Of a stretch of DNA of 64,000 nt, positions 24,390 to 33,463 are shown one piece after another. The notes beneath the pieces were generated by a model. That model saw only the letters and a list, made by a program, of their open reading frames with translations. It did not search any database and had not been told where the DNA came from. Within the stretch, counting starts at the first letter, position 1; each line of letters starts with the position of its first letter. A program made the translations under genes and the position numbers. This stretch comes from an uncultured Rikenellaceae bacterium (GTDB lineage: Bacteria; Bacteroidota; Bacteroidia; Bacteroidales; Rikenellaceae): assembly GCA_946486375.1 (NCBI GenBank), contig CAMLTW010000005.1, positions 124,001-188,000 on the forward strand, in the 5' to 3' direction.

Positions 24390-25720
24390 GAGAACCATTT
24401 GTTGAAGAGTTTCACCACGTCGTTTCCGTTGGCATACAGCAGCAAAAAGAGCAGGATGAACAGCCCGGCCATCTGCGCCTTTTCCAGAAACTTGTCGCTC
24501 GGCCGTCTGCGGGTCACCACCTCGTAAAGCAGGAACATCACATGTCCCCCGTCCAGCGCCGGAATCGGCAGCAGGTTCATCACCGCCAGCATGATCGAAA
24601 GCAATGCCGTGATGCTCCAGAACGAATACCAGCTCCACGTGTCCGGAAAAATGTTCCCGATGGCGATGAAACCGCCCACCTGCTTATAGGCCTCCGTCTT
24701 CGGGGAAAACATGAGTTTCAGCTGCTTCAGGTAGTTTCCGATCTGGTCTCCGGCGCGTCGGAATCCTGCCGGAACCGCCGAAAACAGATTGTATTCCTTC
24801 GTACTGACCCGGATCAGGTCGACCATGGGAGCCAGTGCCACGCCGATCTTTCCGGCATCCGATACCCTCACGTCCCGGCTCACCAGCTGCCGCACCCCCG
24901 CCGAATCGCGAACGATGTCCAGCGTCAGTTCCTTTCCCCGGTTGTCCGCCAATGCCGCGAACACCTCTCCCGTAAATGCCGCCTGCACACCGTTCACGCC
25001 CACGACCGTATCCCCGGCCAGTATTCCGCCCCGCTCGGCATGGCCGCCGGGTTCCACTTCGGTCACCACGAACGGCACCCGGGGCGCCAGGAATTCCTTC
25101 GCCTTCAGAATCCGGGGCATGAACGAAGGGTTGATTTCCACCCGCACCGTCGCACCGTCCCGCTCCACATCGACGTATTCCGCCCGATCCAGAGCGATCC
25201 GTAGAATCACGTCGGTGTAATTGTCCACCGGCTCCCCTTCCACGGAAACGATCTTATCCCCGTTCCGGAATCCGATCTCCCGGGCCAGTTCGCTGAACTC
25301 GAATCCGTATTTGGCATCCTTGGCGGAAATGTAGGCATCCCCGTAAGCGTAACTGATTCCGATGTAAATGAAAATGGCCAGCACCACGTTCATCAGCACG
25401 CCCCCGACCATGATGAGCAAACGCTGCCAGGCCGGTTTGGCCCGGAACTCGTAGGGCTGTACCGGCTTCTTGAGCTGTTCGGTATCCATCGACTCGTCGA
25501 TCATCCCGGAAATCTTCACGTATCCCCCGAACGGCACCCAGCCGATCCCGTACTCCGTTTCCCCCTTTTTGAACTTGAACAGGGAAAACCACGGGTTGAA
25601 AAAAAGGTAGAATTTTTCCACGCGGCACTTGAAAAGCCGCGCGAAAAGAAAGTGCCCGAACTCGTGAATGATCACCAGCAGGGAAAGACTGAGCAAAAGC
25701 TGTGCTATTTTAATCCACAT
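24386..25720 (-). CDS. rseP: RIP metalloprotease RseP
   Basis: A 444-residue site-2 protease that cuts transmembrane anti-sigma factors or signal peptides within the membrane. The zinc motif HEFGH is at residues 19-23 in the first helix, and the third ligand motif LPIPALDGGHVMF is near residue 390. Two PDZ-like regions lie between (around 120-200 and 210-290, with GGILAGDTVVGVNG). Four membrane helices are visible. It overlaps rdgB by 4 bp downstream and follows dxr by 48 bp, a neighbourhood common in Bacteroidota. Confidence 0.95.
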   Translation of the reverse strand: MWIKIAQLLLSLSLLVIIHEFGHFLFARLFKCRVEKFYLFFNPWFSLFKFKKGETEYGIGWVPFGGYVKISGMIDESMDTEQLKKPVQPYEFRAKPAWQRLLIMVGGVLMNVVLAIFIYIGISYAYGDAYISAKDAKYGFEFSELAREIGFRNGDKIVSVEGEPVDNYTDVILRIALDRAEYVDVERDGATVRVEINPSFMPRILKAKEFLAPRVPFVVTEVEPGGHAERGGILAGDTVVGVNGVQAAFTGEVFAALADNRGKELTLDIVRDSAGVRQLVSRDVRVSDAGKIGVALAPMVDLIRVSTKEYNLFSAVPAGFRRAGDQIGNYLKQLKLMFSPKTEAYKQVGGFIAIGNIFPDTWSWYSFWSITALLSIMLAVMNLLPIPALDGGHVMFLLYEVVTRRRPSDKFLEKAQMAGLFILLFLLLYANGNDVVKLFNKWFS

Positions 25721-25768
25721 AACGCTGTCCTATAAATACTTCATACGGGCGGCAAAAAGCCGCCGGGT

Positions 25769-26932
25769 TTACATTTGCCGGACGAAATCGGCGGCCATCA
25801 CCCGCGCCTCGGCATCGCTGTATCGGTAATCGTCCAGGGTGGGAGCGTCGATCATCGCCGCCTTCTCCAACGTCTTCTCGATGATGACCGTCATGTCCAC
25901 GAACCCGATCTTCCGTTCCAGAAAAGCATGCACCGCGACCTCGTTGGCCGCATTCAGGACGCAGGGAGCATTCCCGCCGCGCCGCAACGCCTGATAGGCC
26001 AGTCCCAGATTCCGGAACCGGGCCGGTTCGACGTCGTAAAAGTTGAACACGCCTCCGCCGTCCCGAAGAAAATCGTAACGGTTGCCACGCAGTTCCAACC
26101 GCTCCGGGAAGGAAAGCGCATACTGAATCGGAATTTTCATATCCGGCGTCCCGAGCTGCGCCTTGATGGCCCCGTCGCAAAACTGCACCATCGAATGAAT
26201 CACGGACTGGGGATGAATCACCACCTCGATCTGCCGGGGATCGATGCCGAAAAGCCATTTGGCCTCGATCACCTCGAACCCCTTGTTCATCATCGTGGCC
26301 GAGTCGATGGTCACCTTGGCGCCCATCGACCAGTTCGGATGACGCAGGGCGTCCTCTACGGTCACGTCCTTCAGTTTCCGCACGGGCGTATGCAGGAAAG
26401 GCCCCCCGGAAGCCGTCAGGAGGATTTTTTCGATCTCGGCCCGTTCCCCCACCAGGCTCTGGAAAATCGCCGAATGTTCGGAATCCACGGGAAGGATCGG
26501 CACATGGAATTCGTCCGCCAGCCGCATCACGATTTCCCCGGCCACCACCAGCGTTTCCTTGTTCGCCAACGCCACCTTCTTCCCGGCACGGATAGCGGAG
26601 ATCGTAGGGAAAAGCCCCGAATATCCCACCAGAGCGGAAACCACCGTATCCACGCCGTCCCCCTGCACGACCTGTTCCAACGCTTCGGCGCCGGCATACA
26701 CCTTCACGGGAAACGGCGCAAGCGCCTCTTTCACCTTATGGTAATGAGATTCGTTGGCGATCACCACGCTGTCCGGAGAGAACTCGATGGCCTGATTGAC
26801 CAGCAGCTGCCAATTGTTATTCGCCGTGAGGACTTCCGCTTCGAAAAGCTCCTTCTTCTCCCGGATCACTTCCAAAGTCTGCTTTCCGATCGAACCCGTC
26901 GAACCCAGGATCGCTATCCTTTGCTTTGACAT
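25769..26932 (-). CDS. dxr: 1-deoxy-D-xylulose-5-phosphate reductoisomerase
   Basis: A 387-residue NADPH enzyme that converts DXP to MEP, the committing step of the non-mevalonate isoprenoid pathway. The cofactor motif GSTGSIG is at residues 10-16. ALANKETLVVAGE, PVDSEHSAIFQ, TASGGPF and WSMGAKVTIDSATMMNKGFEVIEA (the last in two halves) are the substrate and metal sites. ATG 26932 begins MSKQRIAILG directly before the cofactor strand; an in-frame ATG at 27097 would overlap the upstream gene. It lies between the LytM-like gene and rseP on the same strand. Confidence 0.97.
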   Translation of the reverse strand: MSKQRIAILGSTGSIGKQTLEVIREKKELFEAEVLTANNNWQLLVNQAIEFSPDSVVIANESHYHKVKEALAPFPVKVYAGAEALEQVVQGDGVDTVVSALVGYSGLFPTISAIRAGKKVALANKETLVVAGEIVMRLADEFHVPILPVDSEHSAIFQSLVGERAEIEKILLTASGGPFLHTPVRKLKDVTVEDALRHPNWSMGAKVTIDSATMMNKGFEVIEAKWLFGIDPRQIEVVIHPQSVIHSMVQFCDGAIKAQLGTPDMKIPIQYALSFPERLELRGNRYDFLRDGGGVFNFYDVEPARFRNLGLAYQALRRGGNAPCVLNAANEVAVHAFLERKIGFVDMTVIIEKTLEKAAMIDAPTLDDYRYSDAEARVMAADFVRQM

Positions 26933-27017
26933 TCCTTCGCTCTGTTTTACTTTTCCGATCAATCTTTTCTGCCGCATAAGCGAATCGCCCGGATTCAGCC
27001 GCATACAGACCCCGATT

Positions 27018-27881
27018 TCAAAACACGATATAATTTTCCGGATCCACGGGCGATCCGTTGTACCACAGCTGAAACTGGACGTATCCCCGATCCGCATTCT
27101 GCTCTCCGCCGTTTCCGGTAAAGGCGATCACCTCCCCTGCCCCGACCCGGTCGCCCGTCTTTTTCAGCAACCGGGAGGTATGCAGGTAAGCCGAAACGAA
27201 ATTCCCCGGATGAAGCACGTAAATCACCGAACCCTCCGCCGGAGTCCATGCCGCATGCACGACCGTTCCCTCCATCGCGGACATGACGGGCTGGTTCCCG
27301 GTCGAAGAGACATTAACACCGAACAGTCCGGACTGAGGATCGAACCGGTCCCGAACCACCCCCTTGACGGGAGCGAACATGCGGGGATATTCTCCCGTGC
27401 CCTTCCCTTCGGAAGCGTCCGGCAAACGGTAAACGCCATCTCCTTCCAACTGGGTGCGAAGCACCGAATCCTCCGGCACCCGCAACACGCCGCCCCGGTC
27501 GGACAGAACCGTATCTTTCCCGACGCTTTCCGGTGCCATCGGCGGCCTGCCGTCCATAATCCGTACCAGATTTTCGTAATACGCGTTCCACGTTTCCAAC
27601 CGGCGCTCGAGCGAATCGAGCCGCATGTTGCCTTCCATCAGGATCATCCGTGCCTTGCTGCCGGGATACCCCGGAATGAAGTCCATCACCGGCGTAAAAG
27701 CCACCGCCGTCACTACCACGACGAACGTCACCAGCACGAAAGCGAGCGCCGTCATCAGGATGTTCAGGGGAGACATGTACATGTACCAGATTTCCCGGTC
27801 GTTGTGAGGCTTGCGGAAGCTCAGCCGGTACCTCGACCTGAAATTGGCAAATACGTAAGCGATTTTCCTGAATAATTTCAT
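27018..27881 (-). CDS. M23/LytM-domain protein with degenerate metal site
   Basis: A 287-residue inner-membrane protein with one TM helix at about residues 42-62, a coiled linker and a C-terminal LytM (M23) domain. The domain is recognisable by SAMEGTVVHAAW, VIYVLHPGNFVSAYLHTSRLLKK, GDRVGAGEVIAFTGNGG and QLWYNGSPVDPENYI. The zinc ligands of active M23 enzymes are missing: the expected HxGVD is GLFGVNV and the expected HLHFE is YVQFQLW. It is therefore probably not a peptidase but a regulator or scaffold of cell-wall hydrolases, as for EnvC/NlpD-type proteins. ATG 27881 starts MKLFRKIAYVF. Confidence 0.85.
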   Translation of the reverse strand: MKLFRKIAYVFANFRSRYRLSFRKPHNDREIWYMYMSPLNILMTALAFVLVTFVVVVTAVAFTPVMDFIPGYPGSKARMILMEGNMRLDSLERRLETWNAYYENLVRIMDGRPPMAPESVGKDTVLSDRGGVLRVPEDSVLRTQLEGDGVYRLPDASEGKGTGEYPRMFAPVKGVVRDRFDPQSGLFGVNVSSTGNQPVMSAMEGTVVHAAWTPAEGSVIYVLHPGNFVSAYLHTSRLLKKTGDRVGAGEVIAFTGNGGEQNADRGYVQFQLWYNGSPVDPENYIVF

Positions 27882-27997
27882 ATTCCACCCGGATTCCGTC
27901 ACAGCCGGAAGCGCTGCAAACTTAGGCAATTTTATCAAGAATTCATAATTCCGGTTCCACGTAAGAAAGCAACGGCAAAACCGAACGAATATTTTAT

Positions 27998-28005
27998 TAA
28001 ATTTG
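27998..28005 (+). promoter_or_regulatory. Promoter -7 element of the nucleotidyltransferase gene
   Basis: TAAATTTG, 31 bp upstream of the ATG at 28037. It lies in the divergent region shared with the LytM-like gene. Confidence 0.6.
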
Positions 28006-28036
28006 CGCCGCACAACGACCAACAAATCCGAAAAAA

Positions 28037-28951
28037 ATGAAACCCACACTACTCGTACTGGCGGCAGGCATGGGATCGAGATACGGTTCCCTGAAACAAA
28101 TGGACGGAATCGGCCCCCACGGCGAAGCCATCATCGACTATTCGATCTACGATGCCATCCGGGCCGGATTCGGCCGCGTGGTATTCGTCATCCGGCACAG
28201 TTTCGAAAAGGAATTCCGGGAAGTGTTTTCCCCCGAACGGTTCGGAGGACGGATCGCCGTGGACTACGTTTTTCAGGAACTGGACAAGCTGCCCGAAGGA
28301 TTCTCCGTACCGGAAGGCCGGGTGAAGCCCTGGGGAACCAACCATGCGCTTTTGATGGGAGCCGAAACGATCCGCGAAGAGCCTTTCGCCGTCATCAACG
28401 CCGACGACTTTTACGGAGCCGAAGCTTACCGAACCATCGGAGACTACCTCGTATCGCTGGCCGGCGGACGAAACAAGTACTGCATGGTGGGCTACCGGCT
28501 GGAAAACACCCTGTCGGATTTCGGATCGGTTTCGCGGGGCATCTGCGCCACCGACGCGGAAGGCAATCTGACCGACGTAGTGGAGCGCACCTATATCGTG
28601 CGGGAAGGCGACCGGATCCTGTACCGGGACGAACGGGAAAATCTGGTGCCGATCTCCGGCGACAGCCTCGTTTCCATGAACATGTTCGGATTCACGCCCG
28701 ACTATTTCCGATATTCCGCCGATTATTTCCCGGAATTCCTCCGGGAAAAGACGGATAACCCGAAAGCGGAGTTCTTCATCCCTCTGATGGTAAACCGACT
28801 GATTTCAAGCGGGAAGGCCAGCATGCGCGTCCTTTCTTCCGAGGCCAAATGGTTCGGAGTGACCTACAAGGAAGACCGCCCCGCCGTGGTGGAAAAACTG
28901 CGGGCCCTGATCGCGGCCGACGTATATCCGGAAAACCTCTGGAACCGGTAG
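28037..28951 (+). CDS. Sugar-phosphate nucleotidyltransferase family protein
   Basis: A 304-residue cytoplasmic NTP transferase. The nucleotide-binding signature LVLAAGMGSRYGSLKQMDGI is at residues 6-25, a variant of the GxGxRxxPxTxxxPK motif with Lys in LKQ. GTNHALLMG and AVINADDFYGAEAY (the Asp pair for metal) follow. The C-terminal part (KADYFIPLMVNRLI-type, here AEFFIPLMVNRLISSG) is as in Bacteroidota homologues, which are often near a phosphotransferase. That partner is absent here; galM follows by 59 bp. The sugar is unknown. Confidence 0.85.
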   Translation: MKPTLLVLAAGMGSRYGSLKQMDGIGPHGEAIIDYSIYDAIRAGFGRVVFVIRHSFEKEFREVFSPERFGGRIAVDYVFQELDKLPEGFSVPEGRVKPWGTNHALLMGAETIREEPFAVINADDFYGAEAYRTIGDYLVSLAGGRNKYCMVGYRLENTLSDFGSVSRGICATDAEGNLTDVVERTYIVREGDRILYRDERENLVPISGDSLVSMNMFGFTPDYFRYSADYFPEFLREKTDNPKAEFFIPLMVNRLISSGKASMRVLSSEAKWFGVTYKEDRPAVVEKLRALIAADVYPENLWNR

Positions 28952-29010
28952 GCGGGAATCCGGCTTCCGGGAACCGGGCAACACGTTTCACGAACCGACT
29001 TTTAACCGAT

Positions 29011-30060
29011 ATGGAAATCGAACAACACGTATGGGGCTTCACTTCCGAAGGGGAAGCGATACTGCTCTACACCATGACCAACGCCGAAGGCGCCTATGTC
29101 AAACTCACCAACCTCGGTGCAGCCATCGTCGCGATCGGCGTTCCCGACCGCAACGGGAAGATCGAAGACGTCGCCCTCGGCTTCAACGACTTCCACAGCT
29201 ATTTCGGGGACAGCGCTTACCTGGGGAAAACGGCGGGACGGTACGCCAACCGGATCGCACGGGGGCGTTTTACACTGAACGGCAGGGATTACCGGCTGGC
29301 GATCAACAACGCCCCGAATCACCTGCACGGCGGCCCGAAAGGATTGTCCGAAGTGCTTTGGCAAAGCCGGACGGAAGTGAACCGGGTCGTCTTTTCCTAC
29401 GTCAGCCCGGACGGGGAGGAAGGGTATCCGGGCACCGTCGGCATAGAAGCGGTGTACGACTGGAACGACCGGTGCGAGCTGGAAATCACCTACTACGCCA
29501 AAACGGATGCCCCGACGATCCTGAACCTGACCAACCACGTGTACTTCAACCTGCGCGGGGAAGGAAACGGCGACATTCTTTCCCACCAGTTACAGCTGGA
29601 CGCTTCCCGCTACCTGCCCATCGACCGGAACATCATCCCCACCGGGGAACCGGCTCCGGTGGAAGGAACCCCGATGGATTTCCGAACCCCGAAAACGATC
29701 GGACGGGACATCGAAGCGGACGACCCGCAACTCGGTTTCGGAAACGGATACGACCACTCGTGGGCGATCGACGGATGGGAAAAAGGAAAGATGCGCCGGG
29801 CCGGGATGCTGTACGACCCGGAAAGCGGGCGGACGGTGACGGTCGAAACCGACCAGCCGGACATTCATATCTATACGGGGAACTACCTGGACGGCATCGG
29901 GATCAACAAGCAGGGAAAAGAGCATCGGAACCGCGAAGGAGTGGCGATGGAATGCCAGCTTTTCCCCGATACGCCGAACCATCCGCAGTTCCCCACGGCT
30001 GTACTGAATCCGGACGAAAGTTACGAAGCGCGTACCATTTATCGCTTCGGCACGAAATAA
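29011..30060 (+). CDS. galM: Aldose 1-epimerase (galactose mutarotase)
   Basis: A 349-residue enzyme that interconverts alpha and beta anomers of hexoses. Motifs are GRYANRIARGRF, NHLHGGPKG (first catalytic His), NLTNHVYFNL (second His), GYDHSWAI and the catalytic Glu in AMECQLFPDTPNHP. No signal peptide is present, unlike the lipoprotein versions in many Bacteroides. ATG 29011 (MEIEQHVWGF) follows the nucleotidyltransferase by 59 bp, so the two are likely one transcript. After the TAA the same frame stays open for 37 more codons. Confidence 0.95.
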   Translation: MEIEQHVWGFTSEGEAILLYTMTNAEGAYVKLTNLGAAIVAIGVPDRNGKIEDVALGFNDFHSYFGDSAYLGKTAGRYANRIARGRFTLNGRDYRLAINNAPNHLHGGPKGLSEVLWQSRTEVNRVVFSYVSPDGEEGYPGTVGIEAVYDWNDRCELEITYYAKTDAPTILNLTNHVYFNLRGEGNGDILSHQLQLDASRYLPIDRNIIPTGEPAPVEGTPMDFRTPKTIGRDIEADDPQLGFGNGYDHSWAIDGWEKGKMRRAGMLYDPESGRTVTVETDQPDIHIYTGNYLDGIGINKQGKEHRNREGVAMECQLFPDTPNHPQFPTAVLNPDESYEARTIYRFGTK

Positions 30061-30222
30061 TCCTCCGGGAAGCGGGACTTCCGGATCGACGAACTCAACT
30101 CGGCACTCGAACAGTTGAACCTGTTGCTGCGTCAACGGGAATATACTTACTACCGGCTTCGTTACCCGGAGTGACCGATGGCTGAAGCGGGTTCCGTTTC
30201 CGGTTCGCGCGACCGAACACCG

Positions 30223-30259
30223 AACCGCCGGAAAGTTTTTCCGGGCGGTTTCTTTTTTT
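30223..30259 (+). terminator. Terminator after galM
   Basis: AACCGCCGGAAA (30223-30234) pairs with TTTCCGGGCGGTT (one bulged G), followed by CTTTTTTT. Confidence 0.85.
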
Positions 30260-30266
30260 AAATTTG
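30259..30266 (+). promoter_or_regulatory. Promoter -7 element of the nitroreductase gene
   Basis: TAAATTTG overlaps the last base of the galM terminator T-run and lies 21 bp before the ATG at 30287. Confidence 0.6.
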
Positions 30267-30286
30267 CAACTAAATACCGAACCGAC

Positions 30287-31030
30287 ATGGAAACCATTTT
30301 CAAGCATCGCTCGATCCGCCGATACAAACCGGACGCCATCCCGGAAAACATACTCGACCGAATCCTGGAAGCCGCCACGCGGGCTTCAACCACCGGAAAC
30401 ATGCAGCTCTACAGCATCGTGGTCTCTACCGACCCGAAAGTGAAACAAGCGCTTTCCCCCTGTCATTTCAACCAGCCGATGGTTACGGAAGCGCCGGTGG
30501 TCATGACGTTCTGCGCGGATATCCACCGGTTCGACCTGTGGTGCGAACAACGCGGAGCGGAACCCGGATACGACAACTTCCTCTGGTTCGTCAACGGGGC
30601 CATCGACGCCCTGCTGGCCTCCCAGAACGCCGTGCTGGAAGCGGAAACCCACGGATTGGGCATCTGCTACCTCGGCACGACTACCTATACGGCGGACAAA
30701 ATCGTCGAAATCCTCCGACTGCCGAAAGGGGTGATACCGGTGACGACCGTCGTCATGGGCTACCCGACCGACTGTCCGCCCCTGACCGATCGGCTTCCGG
30801 TGGAGGCGGTGGTGCACCGGGACACCTATCACGACTATACCCCCGAAGCCATCGACCGGCTCTGGGCGGAACGGGAAAATTCCGACGAAACGAAACGGCT
30901 GCTGGCTGAAAACGGATTGCCGAATCTGGCGCGGATATTCACCGAACGGCGTTACCGGAAAGAAGACAACGTGCAGTTTTCCCGTACCTACCTCGATCTG
31001 CTCCGGAAACAGGGATTCATGAAACAATAA
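30287..31030 (+). CDS. Nitroreductase-family NAD(P)H oxidoreductase (NfsA-like)
   Basis: A 247-residue FMN-dependent oxidoreductase. The N-terminal HRSIRRYKPDAIP (residues 7-19) is the FMN phosphate-binding arginine segment. ASTTGNMQLYSIVV, a hydrophobic helix with ALLASQNAVLEAETHGLGICYLG and the late VIPVTTVVMGYPTD complete the fold. The long C-terminus (TERRYRKEDNVQFSRTYLDLL) places it with NfsA/FRP rather than NfsB. It probably reduces quinones, nitro compounds or flavins; the real substrate is not known. Confidence 0.9.
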   Translation: METIFKHRSIRRYKPDAIPENILDRILEAATRASTTGNMQLYSIVVSTDPKVKQALSPCHFNQPMVTEAPVVMTFCADIHRFDLWCEQRGAEPGYDNFLWFVNGAIDALLASQNAVLEAETHGLGICYLGTTTYTADKIVEILRLPKGVIPVTTVVMGYPTDCPPLTDRLPVEAVVHRDTYHDYTPEAIDRLWAERENSDETKRLLAENGLPNLARIFTERRYRKEDNVQFSRTYLDLLRKQGFMKQ

Positions 31031-31119
31031 TCGCCGGACGGTCGCTCCGCAAGCAGGCACTGCGCTCTTTCCGCCGCTTCCCCGACCGGCATGAAACCGG
31101 AAACATACGCCGCAAAAAA

Positions 31120-31629
31120 ATGAAAAACAGCATTATCTTCTTCCTGCTTTCCGGCCTGCTTTTCTCCGGCTGCGCGGACAGACCGTCTTCCGGCATTCGG
31201 GGAAGCAGGCAGGAAAAGAATCATCCGCCGGAAGCATCGATCGAAGCGGTAAAAGAAAAGGAAACGATCAGCCTGACGATCGCTCCGGAATCCTATCCGG
31301 TATCGGCCTGCAAAATTAAAGCGAAACTTGTCAACCGCACGGACGAGCGGGTGGAAACGGGAACCCGGTACACCATCGAATATTTCGACAAAGGTGCATG
31401 GGTACCTGTTCCGCTGCCGGAGAATTTCGGCTTTCACGACCTGCTGTATGTCCTCGAAAGCCCCGGCGAACAGACGGACAGCACCGTCTTGGATTTGGAG
31501 TTGTATCTGTACGACAAACCGGGCGGATACGAACCGGGGAAATACCGAATCCGGAAAACCGTACGGACAGCGACCGGAACCCGCGAACTGACTGCGGAAT
31601 TCCGACTGGAACCGACAAACCTCCCCTAA
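31120..31629 (+). CDS. Lipoprotein with a bacterial Ig-like domain (Big_14 type)
   Basis: A 169-residue lipoprotein. The signal peptide ends LLFSGC with Cys18, then a linker of about 35 residues. The domain from about residue 50 (ISLTIAPESYPV, KIKAKLVNRTDERVETGTRYTIEYFD, GAWVPVPLPENFGFHDLLYVL, PGKYRIRKTV, TAEFRLE) is the small immunoglobulin-like beta-sandwich common in Bacteroidota lipoproteins and Firmicutes. No enzymatic residues are evident. It lies 89 bp after the nitroreductase and 10 bp before the AlaX-like gene. Confidence 0.8.
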   Translation: MKNSIIFFLLSGLLFSGCADRPSSGIRGSRQEKNHPPEASIEAVKEKETISLTIAPESYPVSACKIKAKLVNRTDERVETGTRYTIEYFDKGAWVPVPLPENFGFHDLLYVLESPGEQTDSTVLDLELYLYDKPGGYEPGKYRIRKTVRTATGTRELTAEFRLEPTNLP

Positions 31630-31639
31630 TCTCTGCCCC

Positions 31640-32098
31640 ATGGAAAACGCATTGAATACGCACAACAAGGAAGAATACCCGCCGATGCATACGTGCGAAC
31701 ACATCCTGAACGGCACGATCGTCCGGATGTTCGGATGTCCGCGCGCCTTTACGACCCACATCGAACGGAAAAAGTCGAAAATCGATCTGCACTGCGACCG
31801 GGCGCCCACCCCGGAAGAACTCCGGCGAATCGAAGAGACCGTGAATGAAGTGATCGCCCGCGAACTGGACGTCACCGAAGAAATCGTGTCCCGGACGGAA
31901 GCGGCCGATCTGTACGATCTTTCGCGTCTCCCGGAAGAGGCGGGCGAAACCCTTCGGATCGTTCATGTAGGCGATTACGACGCCTGCCCCTGCATCGGTC
32001 AGCACGTGTCCAACACGCGGGAAATCCCCCCGATGCGGATCGTTTCCGCCGACTGGAACGAAGGCGTGCTGCGGGTCAGGTTCAAATTCCGCACCTGA
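31640..32098 (+). CDS. AlaX-like tRNA-editing domain protein
   Basis: A 152-residue stand-alone relative of the editing domain of alanyl- and threonyl-tRNA synthetases. The zinc motif HxxxH is HTCEH at residues 17-21, and the second half CxxxH is CIGQH at 118-122 within DACPCIGQHVSNT. These four ligands are all present, so it could hydrolyse mischarged aminoacyl-tRNA, most likely Ser-tRNA(Ala). It is shorter than classical AlaX proteins. The start codon is 10 bp after the Ig-like lipoprotein stop. The specificity is inferred from the family. Confidence 0.82.
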   Translation: MENALNTHNKEEYPPMHTCEHILNGTIVRMFGCPRAFTTHIERKKSKIDLHCDRAPTPEELRRIEETVNEVIARELDVTEEIVSRTEAADLYDLSRLPEEAGETLRIVHVGDYDACPCIGQHVSNTREIPPMRIVSADWNEGVLRVRFKFRT

Positions 32099-32191
32099 CG
32101 ACAATCACATAGAAAAGTTGCCATCTTCTGTTCAAATGGTTCCCTGATTCCAGAATCCGGCAAAAGCGGTTCGGATGCGTTTTCAGCGAAT

Positions 32192-32225
32192 GAACAACGG
32201 AACCTGATTTCAGGCTCCGTTGTTC
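32192..32225. terminator. Hairpin terminator between convergent genes
   Basis: GAACAACGGAACCTG pairs with CAGGCTCCGTTGTTC around ATTT with one mismatch. It lies between the AlaX-like stop (32098) and the propeller lipoprotein stop (32249) and could serve both. Confidence 0.7.
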
Positions 32226-32248
32226 GTCTTTCGTTTCCGAAAAGAACC

Positions 32249-33307
32249 TCAGTACGGATAGGCCATTATTACCGGTTCCCGATCCCGAAGGGTCAAGGTA
32301 TAGAGCACGCGCCGGGACGGATCGACATCGAATGCCAGCACGCTCTCCGGAAGCGTATAGAGCGCTACCGGATTCAAATCCCAATCGAAAACCAGCAAGC
32401 GGCGAAACGAGTCGTATTCTTCCATCGGCGCGCCGCTGTAAGACACCCACAGTTTTCCGTCCCGCTCCACCGGATTCATGTAAGCCTGCCGGGCTTCTCC
32501 CCGAACAAACGACGGACGGGCCATACCGTCCTGTTCCCGCAGGGTTACGGCCGGAAAAAAGCATTCCGGGCCGTGCAGCCGCTTCAGCAAACGGCCTTCC
32601 GCATCGTAAAGCTCGATCAGGTCGGTCGTCTTGTGAAACAAAGCTATGCGGGAACCGTCGTCGCTTTTCGGCACGGGCCGGAATTCGTAGGCCCGGTACA
32701 ATGCCAGGCGATCCACTGCCGGGCCGCCGTCGGGACAAGGGGCGAACCGGTGCAACACCCGCCCGCTTTCATCGAAAACCAGCAGGCGGCAATTCCCGCT
32801 GTCCGGGTCAGGCGATTCGTCCGTTCTCCCCAGCCATACCCCGTCCTTCAGCCGGAAAACATCGTCGGGACTTTCCGCCGGAGCGATCACGACGTCCGGA
32901 CGAAGATTTTCCATGGAATCCAGCCCACTGAAGCGATACGTATAAATTTTCCGCTGCGGGAAATCGTTCACCCAAAACGCATCCCCCCGGTCGGCTATGT
33001 GCCGGATATGGAGTGCTTCCTCCGGCCCTTTTCCCCGCGGCAAAAACTCCCCTTTCCGCCGTCCGGTGGAAACATCGTAGACCGACAGCAGAAAGTCCGT
33101 ATTCCGATCAGCGACCAGCAACAGGGAATCCCGTACCAACAGTTGAACCGGATTGGCCAAATCCCGGATCGGCAGCGCTTTCCCCTGCAACGTCTTCGTA
33201 TCGGGAAAAGAAGCGAAATCGAACGTGCCAGCCTTCTTATACGTATCGGGCCCCGATCCGCAGGCCGCCAGACACAGGGCTACACCTAAAACGAGTATGC
33301 TTTTCAT
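32249..33307 (-). CDS. BF3164-like / six-bladed beta-propeller lipoprotein
   Basis: A 352-residue lipoprotein with lipobox LAAC near residue 16 (MKSILVLGVALCLAACGSG). The rest is a series of beta-blades: LLVRDSLLLVADRNTDFLLSVYD, GRRKGEFLPRGKGPEE, FWVNDFPQRKIYTY, DGKLWVSYSG and so on. The phrase GEFLPRGKGPEEALH resembles the RGxGPGE turn of BF3164-type and 6-bladed propeller proteins of Bacteroidota. Its function is unknown; a role at the cell surface or periplasm is likely. The ATG at 33313 two residues earlier is also possible. Confidence 0.8.
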   Translation of the reverse strand: MKSILVLGVALCLAACGSGPDTYKKAGTFDFASFPDTKTLQGKALPIRDLANPVQLLVRDSLLLVADRNTDFLLSVYDVSTGRRKGEFLPRGKGPEEALHIRHIADRGDAFWVNDFPQRKIYTYRFSGLDSMENLRPDVVIAPAESPDDVFRLKDGVWLGRTDESPDPDSGNCRLLVFDESGRVLHRFAPCPDGGPAVDRLALYRAYEFRPVPKSDDGSRIALFHKTTDLIELYDAEGRLLKRLHGPECFFPAVTLREQDGMARPSFVRGEARQAYMNPVERDGKLWVSYSGAPMEEYDSFRRLLVFDWDLNPVALYTLPESVLAFDVDPSRRVLYTLTLRDREPVIMAYPY

Positions 33308-33463
33308 AGGCATAAAGTATACGGAAAAAGGGCAGGATCAAACTCCGCCCGTTCCATGCAACGGTATAAATATACCGAATTTATCCGGGGAAAAATCGGT
33401 TTCCCTTTCCGAAAGGAAATCAAAAAGCGATTGTCCGCCCTGCCGATATGCTGAAACAGCCTG

